DNA of 64,000 bases from Azolla caroliniana (lineage: Eukaryota; Polypodiophyta), in the NCBI GenBank assembly GCA_043228905.1, contig JBHGNT010000009.1, forward strand, positions 8,246,001 to 8,310,000, in the 5' to 3' direction. Shown in pieces: positions 42,623 through 53,819 of the stretch (positions within the stretch are counted from its first letter, which is position 1; each line of letters begins with the position of its first letter). The notes under the pieces were generated by a model. That model was not told where the DNA came from. It made no database searches and saw only the letters and a list, made by a program, of their open reading frames with translations. The position numbers and the translations under genes are program-made.

Positions 42623-45085
42623 TTTAGTTGGCTAGATGAAGTTCTTTGTAGATAATCTTCTTCACTGGAGGTTTCTCACTATATCCTTTTCTCTGCTATG
42701 GGGTCACAACCATCCTTTTGCCGTTCTGCGTGCCCTTCACAAGTATGATTCCCTTTAATAAAAAAGGGATCTGAAGGTTTTTTACATTGTTTTTCAAATC
42801 TCGTAGATGAGAGGTGCTCATTCAAATCAAATTTTTCCGAGGAAAATTGTGTGCATTTTTTTCCGGTAAGTTATTCTACTTTACGAGTTGTGACTCACTG
42901 ACTCTGTTCATGGCGATGTTTAAAAGCTGACATAATCCTGAGTATGAGAGAAGACGAGCATTTTCAAGGGGAGAGAGCAAGTGAAATATGTTCAAAGATT
43001 GGTTTCTAGCTTGCCATGCCCATATTGATTATCAATAGATACAGTTCAGATTATTCAAATATTTGTATGTAATGTGGCACTACATTTCTTGCACTCAGGT
43101 TTCTATTACAACTTCTAACATCCGGAAACAAAATTCACAGGTTCTTATTTATATTGTTTTGTCTTATAGCGCTTCTCCTTGTTTCTATTGTTTTGCGTAA
43201 CATTTTCTTGTCGTCTCAATCATGGGTGAAATGGCTGGACTGGATGAGGATACATCTGAAGAGAAGAAGAGATTATCTATTCCCTGAATTGCTGACTGAA
43301 GAAAATTATCAACGAAGTATTCAACCCTTGTGCTAATTTGCATTCCTGTTAAACATGTGAAACATATGATTTTTGTGAAAGATAGCTAAAAATGGTATAT
43401 GCAAGAGGCAATATTCTTAGAGGTATTTACGTGCATATCTCAATCAACACATCATAGTTCTCTCTCCTTATCTCTCAATGAAAGTAATGGTGGCATATTG
43501 TAGAGTGAAAGCATACCTCTATTTGGTATGTGGGTAGGATATGGTAAAATTGTCCTTCATTTGATATAGATGACTCCCAAACTATAAAGATTTTGTCATG
43601 TTATGGAGAAAGGCTATGCTCTAATGGAAAAGAGATGATGATGAGTGGGACATATTTATTGCTTAGCATTGAACATACTAGACTGGCCCAAAATATGCAA
43701 CTCTCTATTGACAAGGTTGTGGTTGCTTTAAGACTTCCAACCCCTTGCTTACAAATTATGAGTTTGAAATTGTAGCTACATTTCAATCAAATCATGGTAT
43801 TCCAACATTAAATGAGTGTGTTATCTTTTGCATTGCTTGCTATGAATGCACAAAGAATAGCCAAATTTTCCTGATATGCCTCTTTATAGAATCCCAAACC
43901 AAGAAGAGAATTCTTTGATTCTTGCCCTCTCGTCAACATTAGACCATCTTTTAAGGGAGACAGTTGTTCCCCTTGTTTCATTTAACAATCTTTGTTGAAT
44001 ATTTTTGGATGAATAGATTTGTTGCAAGAATTATATTTTTGTGCATGAAAACACCATTTGTACTACCAAGGTCTCATGATCGAGAATTGCATATTGAGAA
44101 ACTCTTTGTAGAAGACTTACATGAATTTTATAGCCCTTTTTAGGACTTTAGTATCCTCATTGACGCACTTAGCTTTTGGTTTGATGTAATAGAATAGTTT
44201 GGATTAGTGGTTGGATCCATGCCATCATTGTTGTTTTTATTGATTTTTATTTTGTCTTTATTTTGTAAAATGGAGAAAGTACATGAGGAACAGTTACATT
44301 ATGCATCAACATCAATCAAATTTGCAGCAAAAGTATGCATATATGAATTTTGGCTGCATTTATTTTTATTTGCTTTGGTTTTTATCAAGTATAAAGTGAT
44401 GAATGTCTTGCTTGGAGTTGTTAAAATTAAACAATTGGGTGAATTTATATGTTAGAAAACCTTGAAAGTGTTGAAAACATTGGTACTGGTCCAAAATGTA
44501 CCAATATCTAGCTTTTGCTTTGGCAAACATGAGTAATGTTTCCTTAGTTATAACTTATTATAAGATTGAGCAAGTCATTCATAAAAATAACCAACACTTT
44601 TCAAAACTCCTTAAAAAGGAGCCTTAGTCTATCCATGGACCAATTTGATAAAGGTGTTACATTGTATCACATTGGCTAATTATTTAATTTCTACGATTCT
44701 AATGTTCCAGTACAATATAACATAATACATGCAGCATGATTTATTATCTAATGTAGGTAATGATGTTTGTTGAGTTTACATTATGTGCACACACTAGGGC
44801 AAGTTTGTAACAAATACAAAGCATTTGTCACACATAAACACCCAAGTCTTAAAGGTGTTGTTTATGCATATTGTTGTCTGAAGAATGAGATAGCGTGTTC
44901 AAATTTTGAATTATATTGAAGAGTTTGGAATAACATTAGGCTTTTCACATGGAATATACTTTATCCATATCCTCCTATGCCTAGGTCAAGTAAGATGTAT
45001 GTGGAATAACAGTCATTAAATGTTGAAAAAATATGGCATCATATGGATTGTAGTTGATCCACATCATCAACGAATAGTTAATTCT
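42623..45085 (+). other. 3' flank of the SWIB gene, no gene recognised
   Basis: AT-rich sequence, likely 3' UTR then intergenic. Small ORFs (43154-43336, 43593-43775, 44207-44455) show no domain and no codon bias I can recognise. Nothing else is supported. Confidence 0.4.
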
Positions 45086-45312
45086 TGTTAATAATTGTGC
45101 AAGGGTGCACATGTGTGAGGAGAATATCGGTACAAAGGTGTAAGTTCTATATTAAATGAGCATGTGAGTGGAGGATCTACAATGTATCCCACTCAAGTAC
45201 AAAATCCTATTTAAGGCTTTAAGGTCAACACACTAACTAGATTCTATCTAGGTAACTACTAAGTTACGTGGTTGACTAACTAACTAAATCTAGCTGAGCT
45301 TGATATCTTAAC
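45086..45312 (-). repeat. 3' LTR of F, internally deleted
   Basis: 227 bp. It keeps both ends of the 459-bp partner LTR (TGTTAAGATATC... and ...AATTATTAACA) but lacks about 230 bp in the middle, downstream of CACCCTTGCAC. Confidence 0.88.
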
Positions 45313-45599
45313 ATGCCCCCTCAAGCTGTGAGGCGTCCGACATCCGGTTTGGGTTTGGGTTTCGTTGGCTTCCATCTGACCTTCGGCTTTCTTCGGCCTT
45401 TCTGAGGCAGTTTCCGTTCCCCCCCCTCAAGCCGATGACGAAGGCTTGTTGTATGAAGTGGGCGAAGGTCGATTGCTTCCACCCATCGTGGGTCACGAGC
45501 CACTTCTATAGAGCTCTCGGGCTCTTGTTCGGCCGCTATTGTCATCGCGAAGGCACAATGCTGGGCCATATACTCATTGTAGCTAAGCTGAGTGACGGA

Positions 45600-46415
45600 G
45601 TTCTTTCCTCTAGTTGGGCGTCAAAGTTTTTCACTTGCCAATGTGAGCGCCTTCTTTACTTCGGGTGTCCGCATGATGGGTACACCAAAATCACTGTCTA
45701 GTGAGGAAGCTCTTGTTCGGCCGCTACCTTCATCGCGAAGGCTTATGATGGACAAGTATCCTACGAGGATACATTTCCCCGACTTCGCATCGTGCTTCTG
45801 TCGGTCTCGTTTGGGATGCGTACATTCACAATGCTTTTGGACACCTTGAGGTGCGATAGGATTGGCTCCTTCCGACAAGGAGCTCGTATGGAGTTAGATC
45901 ATGTACTCCATTAGTGGTGTATCGATTCGCGAGATAGATGGCCGTCAATGCCGCTTCGGCCCAATAGAAGTTCGACATGTGCTTCTCATGCATCATGGCG
46001 CGTGCTACCTCGAGTATGTACCAATTCCTCCTTTAGGGTGTGCGTTGACATGAGAATTTTGTCTGAATGTCTTCACCTTGGAGGTAGGAGATGATTTCGT
46101 CGGAGAAGTACTCCTTGCCTCCATTCGATCATAGGCATCGAATGTGTCGACCGGTTTCTTTTTCGACTTGGCTATTGGCACTTCGCTCTTCTTTTTCATC
46201 GGGAAGATCCACGTGTAGCAGGAGTAGTTGTCGATGAAGGTGACGTAGTATCGGCATCTGCCGATCGTCGACATTTGAGCCGGTCCCCATACATCCGAAT
46301 GTATGACGTCGAGGAGGCCTTTTGCTTACGTAGCTCTCCTTCGGGAATGAGAGTCGATGTTGTTTGCCGAGTTGACATGATTTGCACACTCGGTCAACTC
46401 ATTTCGAATCGAATG
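45600..46415 (-). pseudogene. integrase remnant of F
   Basis: The minus strand has the H2C2-end CKSCQLGKQHRLSFP, then in another frame GRCRYYVTFIDNYSCYTWIF and PMKKKSEV, the beginning of the copia integrase core with its first catalytic Asp (FIDN). The rest of the core is replaced by frameshifted sequence down to the 3' LTR. Inactive. Confidence 0.8.
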
Positions 46416-46928
46416 TGTCACGACACGGTGACATGCAATACATAGTTCGTGAGGATTGAACCTACAACCTCACATCAATAAGATGTCATGCTCAAACATT
46501 TTGATATGAGCATGCATTTGTATATAATGGTTTAGTATTCTATAGTATCGCATATAATACATTTCAGAATCAGAATATTCTAGTCGTTACTATATTCTAG
46601 AAATATCGTACGGTATATTTCACACGGGTATATTCTAGAGATATTTCTCAAGTATATTTTAGAGATGTTCAATCGCGGAACGTGTATAATTACTTGTAAC
46701 CTCCTTGGTCCCTTTCAAGGGATTCACTACCATTCATTGACACATCAATCTAGTATTCTCGTTTCATTCCATCTTGTCTCCTTCTTCATCTTTGTCTTCA
46801 TGCTCTCATGTCGCTCACAACTTCTAGAGTTCCTAACCTCGTCACTTCTACCTCCAAGTTTGTAGCCCGTCACTCATAGCCCCATCATCCATGCTCTGTC
46901 CCAGTCCACACTTGGTGTGTCTGTGACA
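46416..46928 (+). repeat. solo gypsy-like LTR inserted in F
   Basis: TGTCACGA...TGTGACA, 513 bp, flanked by GAATG (46411-46415) and TAATG (46929-46933), a near-perfect target duplication. It interrupts the copia coding between the pre-integrase part and the zinc finger. Its layout (antisense tRNA-like start, ATTCTAGA-rich middle, CT-rich end) resembles the LTR of B, so it is probably a diverged member of that family left by LTR-LTR recombination. Confidence 0.8.
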
Positions 46929-46935
46929 TAATGCC

Positions 46936-48391
46936 AGAAGTTCGATGACCACTCCCTTTGATTGCATCGCTCAGAGCCATTGGGGGTTGATGGTGCCGAT
47001 TCTCTTGTGCTACAACTCGATGCTTGTCTCGGTTTTGAGACCTTTATCATACATGGCCGATTTCACCTCCTTCGAATCGAGAATGAACATTCGACCATCT
47101 CTTTGTCCTTTAGCTATGAGTCGGCCATCGTTCTCGAGGAAGCATCCTTCGTTGTTGAAACGAACTTGCATGCCTTGCTCCATGATTTGGCTGACCGAGA
47201 CCAAATTCTTTGTTATTGTGGGCACGCACAAGACATTCTTGATGTAATTGTTTTGGTCGTCATTGTCGAATGGAATGTTGCCGATGTGCCGAATGGGATG
47301 TGTGGTGTTGTCTCCGGTCTCTATGTAGCTAGGTCGATCCGGCGTTCTTAGGTCACGAAACCACTCTTGGTGTGACGTCATATGATGTGATGCACCGGAG
47401 TCGATGAACCACACGTCTTCCGAGTTGGAGGTGCTTATGGAGTCGGAGGCCGACATAGAGTTCGCTCTATATCTCATTACGAATAGCCCACCATCGTCAT
47501 TGTATTTAGAATAGGTGGTGTAATTTGTGAGTTGTCGGCTTGTCGAAGCCGACTCACATCTCTTCTTTTGGCATTCCTCATCGCGATGGCCGATTTTGCC
47601 GCAATAGTTGCAAGTTGCAGGCCTCGTTTGCCGACCTCGTTTGGCATGGAAGCTCCCCCTTCTTCCGAAGGTTCCTCGATGGCTTCCATCTTGTTGTCGA
47701 AGGTTTGAGTTCCCTTCGTGAGATGGTCGCATCGACCTCTTCTACCTCCGCGACCTCGTCCTCGGCCACCATCCGAATTCGAGAAGAACATTTGTCCTTC
47801 CAACATCTTTGTCTTGGTTCGAATGTGGTTCTCTTCGACCAATAACATTGATTGGAGGTCGAAGAATGAAGGAGGATTTTCTCTCGCTAAGATAGTCGTC
47901 CTTATCGGGTCGAACCAATGTGCGAGGTCGTCCAAGCATACTTGAACCATCTCGTCTTCGTTGACGTTTACGTTGATTGAGCGAAGCAAGTTGCAAATGT
48001 TGTTGGTCTTGGGGGTGCAGTCCGACACAAGCATATCTTTTTGTTGTATGTTTTTCAACTCTTGCTGCAGTTGAAGCTTGCGGGCGGTCGTGTTGGCGAC
48101 GAAAATTTTGTTTAAGTTTGCCCACGCTTCTTTAGGCGTCTTGGTGTCTTGAATGTGAGTAAGCATGTGGTTGTGGACACATGTTGCCAAGCAATACATT
48201 ACTTGACTCGCTCCTTGGTCCCACGTTGGGTAGTTTGCATTTGTGATGTCGGGTTTGTTTTCGAGTGCACTAGTGATGTAGCTCTAATACCCTTGGCCGA
48301 CTAGGTATTGGTTCATCTTGTATTCCCAAGATGAATAATTGCTCTGGTCTAGTTTTTCATTAGGGAATGAGCTACCCATTTGTGTGTTCAT
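46936..48391 (-). pseudogene. gag-protease of copia F
   Basis: Starts near ATG at 48391 (MGSSFPNEKLDQSNYSSW). ORF 47477-48199 carries the gag middle (WANLNKIFVANTTARKLQL, DDLAHWFDPIRTTIL) and a Gly/Arg-rich tail (GGRGRGRGGRRGR). ORF 47010-47732 overlaps it in another frame, with the knuckle CNYCGKIGHRDEEC, the protease site VWFIDSGASHHMTSH and the pre-integrase domain (QVRFNNEGCFLENDGRLIA). A frameshift near 47700 separates gag from protease. One stop lies in the N-terminal part (after YLVGQGY). Fairly well preserved for a deleted copy. Confidence 0.88.
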
Positions 48392-48540
48392 GTTTATTAG
48401 TATCTTCTCTCCTTCTTCTTTTTTCTTCCGTTGGCCACATACCCGTGCTACGTAATGGCACTATGGTAGCGGATAGCCGAATTTGTTGTCGGCGTCTCGA
48501 ACACACAATCACGGAGTCGGGTGGGCTTAGTGGATGTACG

Positions 48541-48561
48541 AAACCACACACTCTGATACCA
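48541..48561 (-). other. primer binding site of F
   Basis: The minus strand reads TGGTATCAGAGTGTGTGG directly after the LTR end; its first 11 bases match the initiator tRNA-Met 3' end complement. Confidence 0.85.
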
Positions 48562-49020
48562 TGTTAATAATTAGGTAATTATCTAGGGTTAATTAGTGAC
48601 TAATTATGTGAGTAGTTAAGAAACAAAAGATTATGTGATTTGTGTATGTATGTGTGTGAGAGGAAGAGAGAGAGGAAGATACACTTATGAACAATAATAT
48701 AAAATGTGGGATGATTAACAAAAGTGTAGCTAAAGACCTTTCCTCTATATTAATAAGCATCAAAATACAACGATATCCTCAATGAGGTATATATACATCT
48801 CATGTGCAAGGATGCACATGTGTGAGAAGAATATAGGTACAAAGGTGTAAGTCCTATATTAAATGAGCATGTGAGTGGAGGATCTAGAATGTATCCCACT
48901 CTAGTACAAAATCCTATTTAAGGTTTTAAGGTCAACACACTAACTAGATTCTATCTAGGTAACTACTAAGTTACGTGGTTGACTAACTAACTAAATCTAG
49001 CTGAGCTTGATACCTCAACA
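48562..49020 (-). repeat. 5' LTR of F
   Basis: 459 bp, TGTTGAGG...TTATTAACA on the minus strand, followed by ATTCT. Confidence 0.92.
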
Positions 49021-49153
49021 ATTCTAATGTCATATGTTTCTCTAAAGTAGTTTACCAAGGGGTAGTTACTATGGAAAAAGCTATCAAATTGAGCTAAGTG
49101 AATCAAATAATTAGGAATATGCGTTTACATTTTTCCTTGCATTATACTAAATT

Positions 49154-49705
49154 GTCTTGTTGCATGTCCAAAATGCAATAATTTGAATATATTTGGCATA
49201 ATCTATAGATTAAAATTCACGAGGCATTGTCATGCTTAGCCAATTCCCTTGCTAGACTCCTCAATTATCTTTTGCATTTGTCTTCCAAAAATGTACTGTG
49301 TCATTACAAGATCATATTTGAAGGCACTCTGAAACAAGTCTTGTTGCATGTCCAAAATGCAATAATTTGAATATATTTGGCATAATCTATAGATTAAAAT
49401 TCACGAGGCATTGTCATGCTTAGCCAATTCCCTTGCTAGACTCCTCAATTCTCTTTTGCATTTGTCTTCCAAAAATGTACTGTGTCATTACAAGATCATA
49501 TTTGAAGGCACTCTGAAACAAGTCTTGTTGCATGTCCAAAATGCAATAATTTGAATATATTTGGCATAATCTATAGATTAAAATTCACGAGGCATTGTCA
49601 TGCTTAGCCAATTCCCTTGCTAGACTCCTCAATTTTCTTTTGCATTTGTCTTCCAAAAATGTACTGTGTCATTACAAGATCATATTTGAAGGCACTCTGA
49701 AACAA
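49154..49705 (+). repeat. three 184-bp tandem units
   Basis: Units start at 49154, 49338 and 49522 with GTCTTGTTGCATGTCC and end with CACTCTGAAACAA. They are nearly identical. I see one clear variable site, where the three copies carry A, C and T in CAATT(N)TCTTTT. No coding assignment. Confidence 0.95.
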
Positions 49706-49845
49706 GTGGGTATACAAACTGACGCTAGGAGAAGGTGGGAATCCACCCAAATACAAAGCCCGAATCGTGGTGAAGGGCTTCCGGTAGAAAAAGGGTGTGG
49801 ATTTTGACGAAATATTTGCCCCGATAGTGAAGATGATGATCTAAT
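49706..49845 (+). pseudogene. short copia RT fragment
   Basis: WVYKLTLGEGGNPPKYKARI, then VVKGFR, a stop and KKGVDFDEIFAPIVKM are the conserved entry of copia RT (W-V-[FY]-K...K-A-R-[LI]-V-x-K-G). It is joined directly to the end of the third tandem unit. Nothing of the element follows. Confidence 0.75.
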
Positions 49846-52800
49846 GTGTCCTCATTTTCAAAATGAAGTAACAAGTCAACTACATTACTGGATGGAATCC
49901 ACAACATTATTTGATCAAATACAATAAAAAATGAGTTGGTGCTTCAAATTTGTGGGGTTGTAAGTTTGAACGTTACATTACAATATCGTATAAGAGAATG
50001 ATGTGCCATGATCACTTAATGCACCCTCAATTTCAAAAGTAAAATGATAGGTCTCCTAGAGAGTTAGTATGGAGATGCATCATTAATTTCTTGAAAATCT
50101 TATTTCCACAACACTATTTGATGGGAAGGTTCAAGCTTCTCATGCACTAAAGAGTATTGACATCTTCAATCCATACAAGTTGTTCAGGTTGACAAAGGGG
50201 TTTCCCCAAATAGAAATCTTGAGTGAATCCCTCCTTAGTGGTGGGTCATTAGAGGACAATGATAAAACTTGTTTCGTTGATTAGTTTGAGAGTTGTCATT
50301 TCTAACACACGAGATTTGATAGATTCTCGAAATACTCTCTTTATGAGAGTTTCGGTGAAGCTATTGTTGCATCTCCCAATACAGAAATCCCTTTTTTATT
50401 CTTGGAATGAAATTGCTTCTAACACAGTCCCATACAAGTGAGTTACAACGTTCTAGAAGCTTTGGTGAATTCACTTCATTAGAGATATATTTCAAAGTAC
50501 TTTTTTTAATTTCTTTTTTCGAACCCCTCCCATGACTCAAGTGCTCTCCTTGTGAGAGTTCAAGTGACATGCATTTCTAAGCTTGATATGAGAGCAAAAA
50601 CTAAGTCTAAGACGAAACATTTGGCCCTTAAAACAATGGCAATATTGTGTTCAAAATTGCCAAGACCTTGATGTTGATTTAGGTCAAACATGATCATTTC
50701 CACTCTTATGTACACTTTGGGGTGTGGTGTAGTCTTTAACAAAGAAGACACTCTTGAAACATGGTTTTATTATGTCTAGTATTCAAGGTAAACCTCTTGG
50801 TGTATGGTTGGATCGTGAGGGATGGGTCGTCTCTAGACAAGTGACCATCACTGACGAGCTCACAACTTAGAGGCTTCCACAATATGAGTTGATGTTTGGA
50901 GGTCCCTTAGATAAACCATTAGACTATAGATAATATATGCATCCATAAGAAATGAAAGACCCTAGATTAAAAAGGCAAAGATTTCTACAACCAAGATATG
51001 TATCATATTCACTAAACAAGCCTCACTATAATGATATCTCAATTTATTAAACTGTAAAATATTGAAGAGAGTGCAGTTATTGGTAGAACATTTAGTTGAC
51101 TTCTTGAAACCAATCCCTCACCTTGAGAGAGGGAGAGATTATATTATCATTTTCAGATGTTAGACATGATCTATGAGACAAAAAATATAACATTTTTCAG
51201 ACATTACATATAAAATGAGTAGCAACTTTCGATATTTAAGAACTTTATTAATGAATGTTGCAATTGGGAGTACACATTGTAATTTGTGACTACGAGAGAA
51301 ATTTGTGTAAGGATTGATTTCGGTCAAATGTGTGTGAAGCATATTCGAATGTGGTCAAAGGAAAAGCATTGTTATATCACAATGTGATAATCATAATCTT
51401 GAACTTGTTTAAAGCAAAATGTGCGTGGTCAACTAGTCTCATCACCTTTGCCCCAATTTCTTCTCACACCAAAGCTAGTGTGAACTAAGTCATATGAAAA
51501 AAATGGTTAAAATAACATACAATTGGATAGATTCTAACAAGTATTGATGTGTGCGGTTCCTCTATTTAGCAAAGAAAATGGGTTTGTAATGAAGTTTAAT
51601 ATATGTAGCAGAATGTATGAAGATGAGCCTCCATACTTTTCCCACGTGATCATGACACATTGGAATTGCAAAAACGTATCATTCGCACAAGATAGGATGG
51701 TGTTCCATCCAATCTTGCAAACCATTTTTTTCAATATATTGCATCCAACTAGAACACAACAACTTGCTTTTATGTGCATTTTGGATCTTTTTACTTGCTT
51801 ACCATATAATTCTAAGAAGTTGATGTGATGTTTTGAACCTTGAGCATGTATACGACAACCATTTTCCATTGTCATGATCTCAATCAGACGTAATACCATC
51901 TCAAGTAGGAGGGTGTATAGGTTCCAAAACATCCCTTTCTTTCATAGGGTTCTCAAATATCATGCATTTAGTGTTATTCCAATGGATAAGATTGCAATAC
52001 ATTTAGTGTATAGTTTGCTACAACTCTTCTCATGGTTTCAAGAACATGCAAATACTTTGTGGTACTTAAACAAATCACAACCTTGGTGGACAAACTACTT
52101 CTCGATATATGAAGCTTTGGTCTTCGACATAAGTAAAGGGTATTTTCCTATGGAAATGCTTATTGGCTGCGCTTTCCTCCTAAGGTTGAACCTTCAAAAA
52201 TGAAATATAACTTCATAGCATTGTGCACAATGTGGTGGAGGAACAAAAACAATCTTAAACCTCAATTGGACTTGCCCAATCACCAAAGCATTTATGCAAA
52301 TATGAAGTGCATCTATTTTACAAAGCTTTACTAAGAAAATGTTTGGGAACAAGTTTTGGTTGTTTGAATGAATCCACTGGTCTTTAAATCAAGTGCCTAT
52401 ATCCTCCAATGGACAAGATTTTGGACACTTTGGTTCATTTGGATGACCATAGAGTATTATAGTCTTTGGTCAAATCCAAATATACAAGAAGTTAACTCCA
52501 AAAGATTGACTTTGATTGCTTCTAAGGATAATACTGCCTAATTGCCACTTTTGCACATTTCTGTTTATCCATTATAAGTTTTTATTGATGTTTTCCACAT
52601 AATAATAACAATATTACTTAGAAAAACGATGAACAGATATATGTACATGGGTGAAAGCATGGGAATGGAAATATTATTATAGCTAACGTGTAGCTAAAAT
52701 GGCCGTAACTAATTAGCTATTGTTTTAGCTAATATTTGGTGGGCAAATCTCAAAGATACATATCATTTTTTATAGGGAGTGAAATATGGGAATCTCCAAA

Positions 52801-53815
52801 TCTTTGAATTTGGGCACACACATAGTGGAACATGGGGTTTTGTGCACTCATGTCCAAGCCTTTAATGTCAAAATACTCCTCATCATCCTTAATTTTGCAC
52901 CAACGTTCAAACATATGGAGCACTACGATCGTGAATGCAAACAGAGCCCTCACAACAACAAGTGTGTGTGTGTGTGTGTGTGTGTATAATCAATTATTAT
53001 TTTTCTTATAAATCTCACAAGTAACAGTTTTTATATGGTTGTAATTTAGAACACCAGGACATTTGAAACAGGTAATATGTCACATTTTGAGAACTGTCCA
53101 TCAAAAAATGACACAAATTAGGGTGATTTACAAAAAGGGGTGCCACATGCGTAAAGGAATTTTAAAAATGACCCAAAAATATATTGATTTTTAACATGTA
53201 CGGAAATTTAGGTGTTCAAAAAAATGCCTAAATAATGGACATGCCAAACTTACAAATGAATGTCCAAAATGACTAACCCCAATATTTATAGAAATTCTGA
53301 ATCCAAATCTTGATGTGCAATACAATATTTATAGTTAACGTATCAGGACAATCATTTTTCAAGTTTATGTCATCATCTTCATACCCATTAGATGAACTAG
53401 TATGAGTTTATGAGGTCTCATCCTCATCATCAATAGCAACTAATGCATTGTGTTGATCCAATTGCAATCCAACCTCATCGAGTTTATGAGTCATGCTTCT
53501 TGTTTGTCTTTGTGTTGTGTCTGAAGCCACATTCCAGATCCTCTTTTAGTATCTTCATTGTGGTCTATCACAGATAACTTGTTTTGGTCAAAGATAAGTC
53601 ATACACTAATATATAAACATTATCCAATGTAAGAGTAGATGTGCTTGATGCATCTTTCCTCCTCACTTTTTGGTTATGATATTTCATTATGTACTTTCCA
53701 TTTACAAGATTAGATTATGTGAGAGAAGCTTTCTACCAAAATCATTAGAATCTAAAAAATGTCTTAAAGATGTTTTCCATTTTTCTTAGATTCTCATAGT
53801 AAGCCTTTGATGTCG
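49846..53815 (+). other. AT-rich stretch without recognised genes
   Basis: Only short ORFs without known motifs. The overlapping ORFs at 51534-51932 (minus) and 51544-51828 (plus) show no domain. A (TG)n run lies at 52961-52986 and a TAGCTA cluster near 52680-52730, similar to the intron repeat at 3766-4155. Confidence 0.4.
52961..52986 (+). repeat. (TG)n microsatellite
   Basis: About 12 GT/TG units in a row. Confidence 0.9.
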
Positions 53816-53819
53816 TACA

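Larger units (their letters stand above)
45086..49020 (-). mobile_element. Ty1/copia element F, minus strand, lacking RT and RNase H
   Basis: The LTRs (48562-49020 as 5', 45086-45312 as 3') and the target duplication ATTCT (45081-45085 and 49021-49025) define the insertion. The primer site TGGTATCAGAGTGTGTGG lies next to the 5' LTR. Gag, protease and the start of integrase are present. The whole RT-RNase H region is deleted, and a solo LTR sits inside (46416-46928). The gag is related to that of D. Non-autonomous now. Confidence 0.93.

Noticed and set aside
43154-44455. Small ORFs downstream of the SWIB gene as new genes
   Set aside because: Short, hydrophobic by AT bias, no motifs, no start context or splice structure that I can support.
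51534-51932. 132-aa minus-strand ORF
   Set aside because: No domain, overlapped by an equally long plus-strand ORF, AT-rich; coding not supported.
51874-52203. Possible degenerate integrase end
   Set aside because: Only a vague resemblance to the segment before the integrase C-terminus (a W-x-x-x-F and P-x-E-M-L-I-G pattern); too weak to call.
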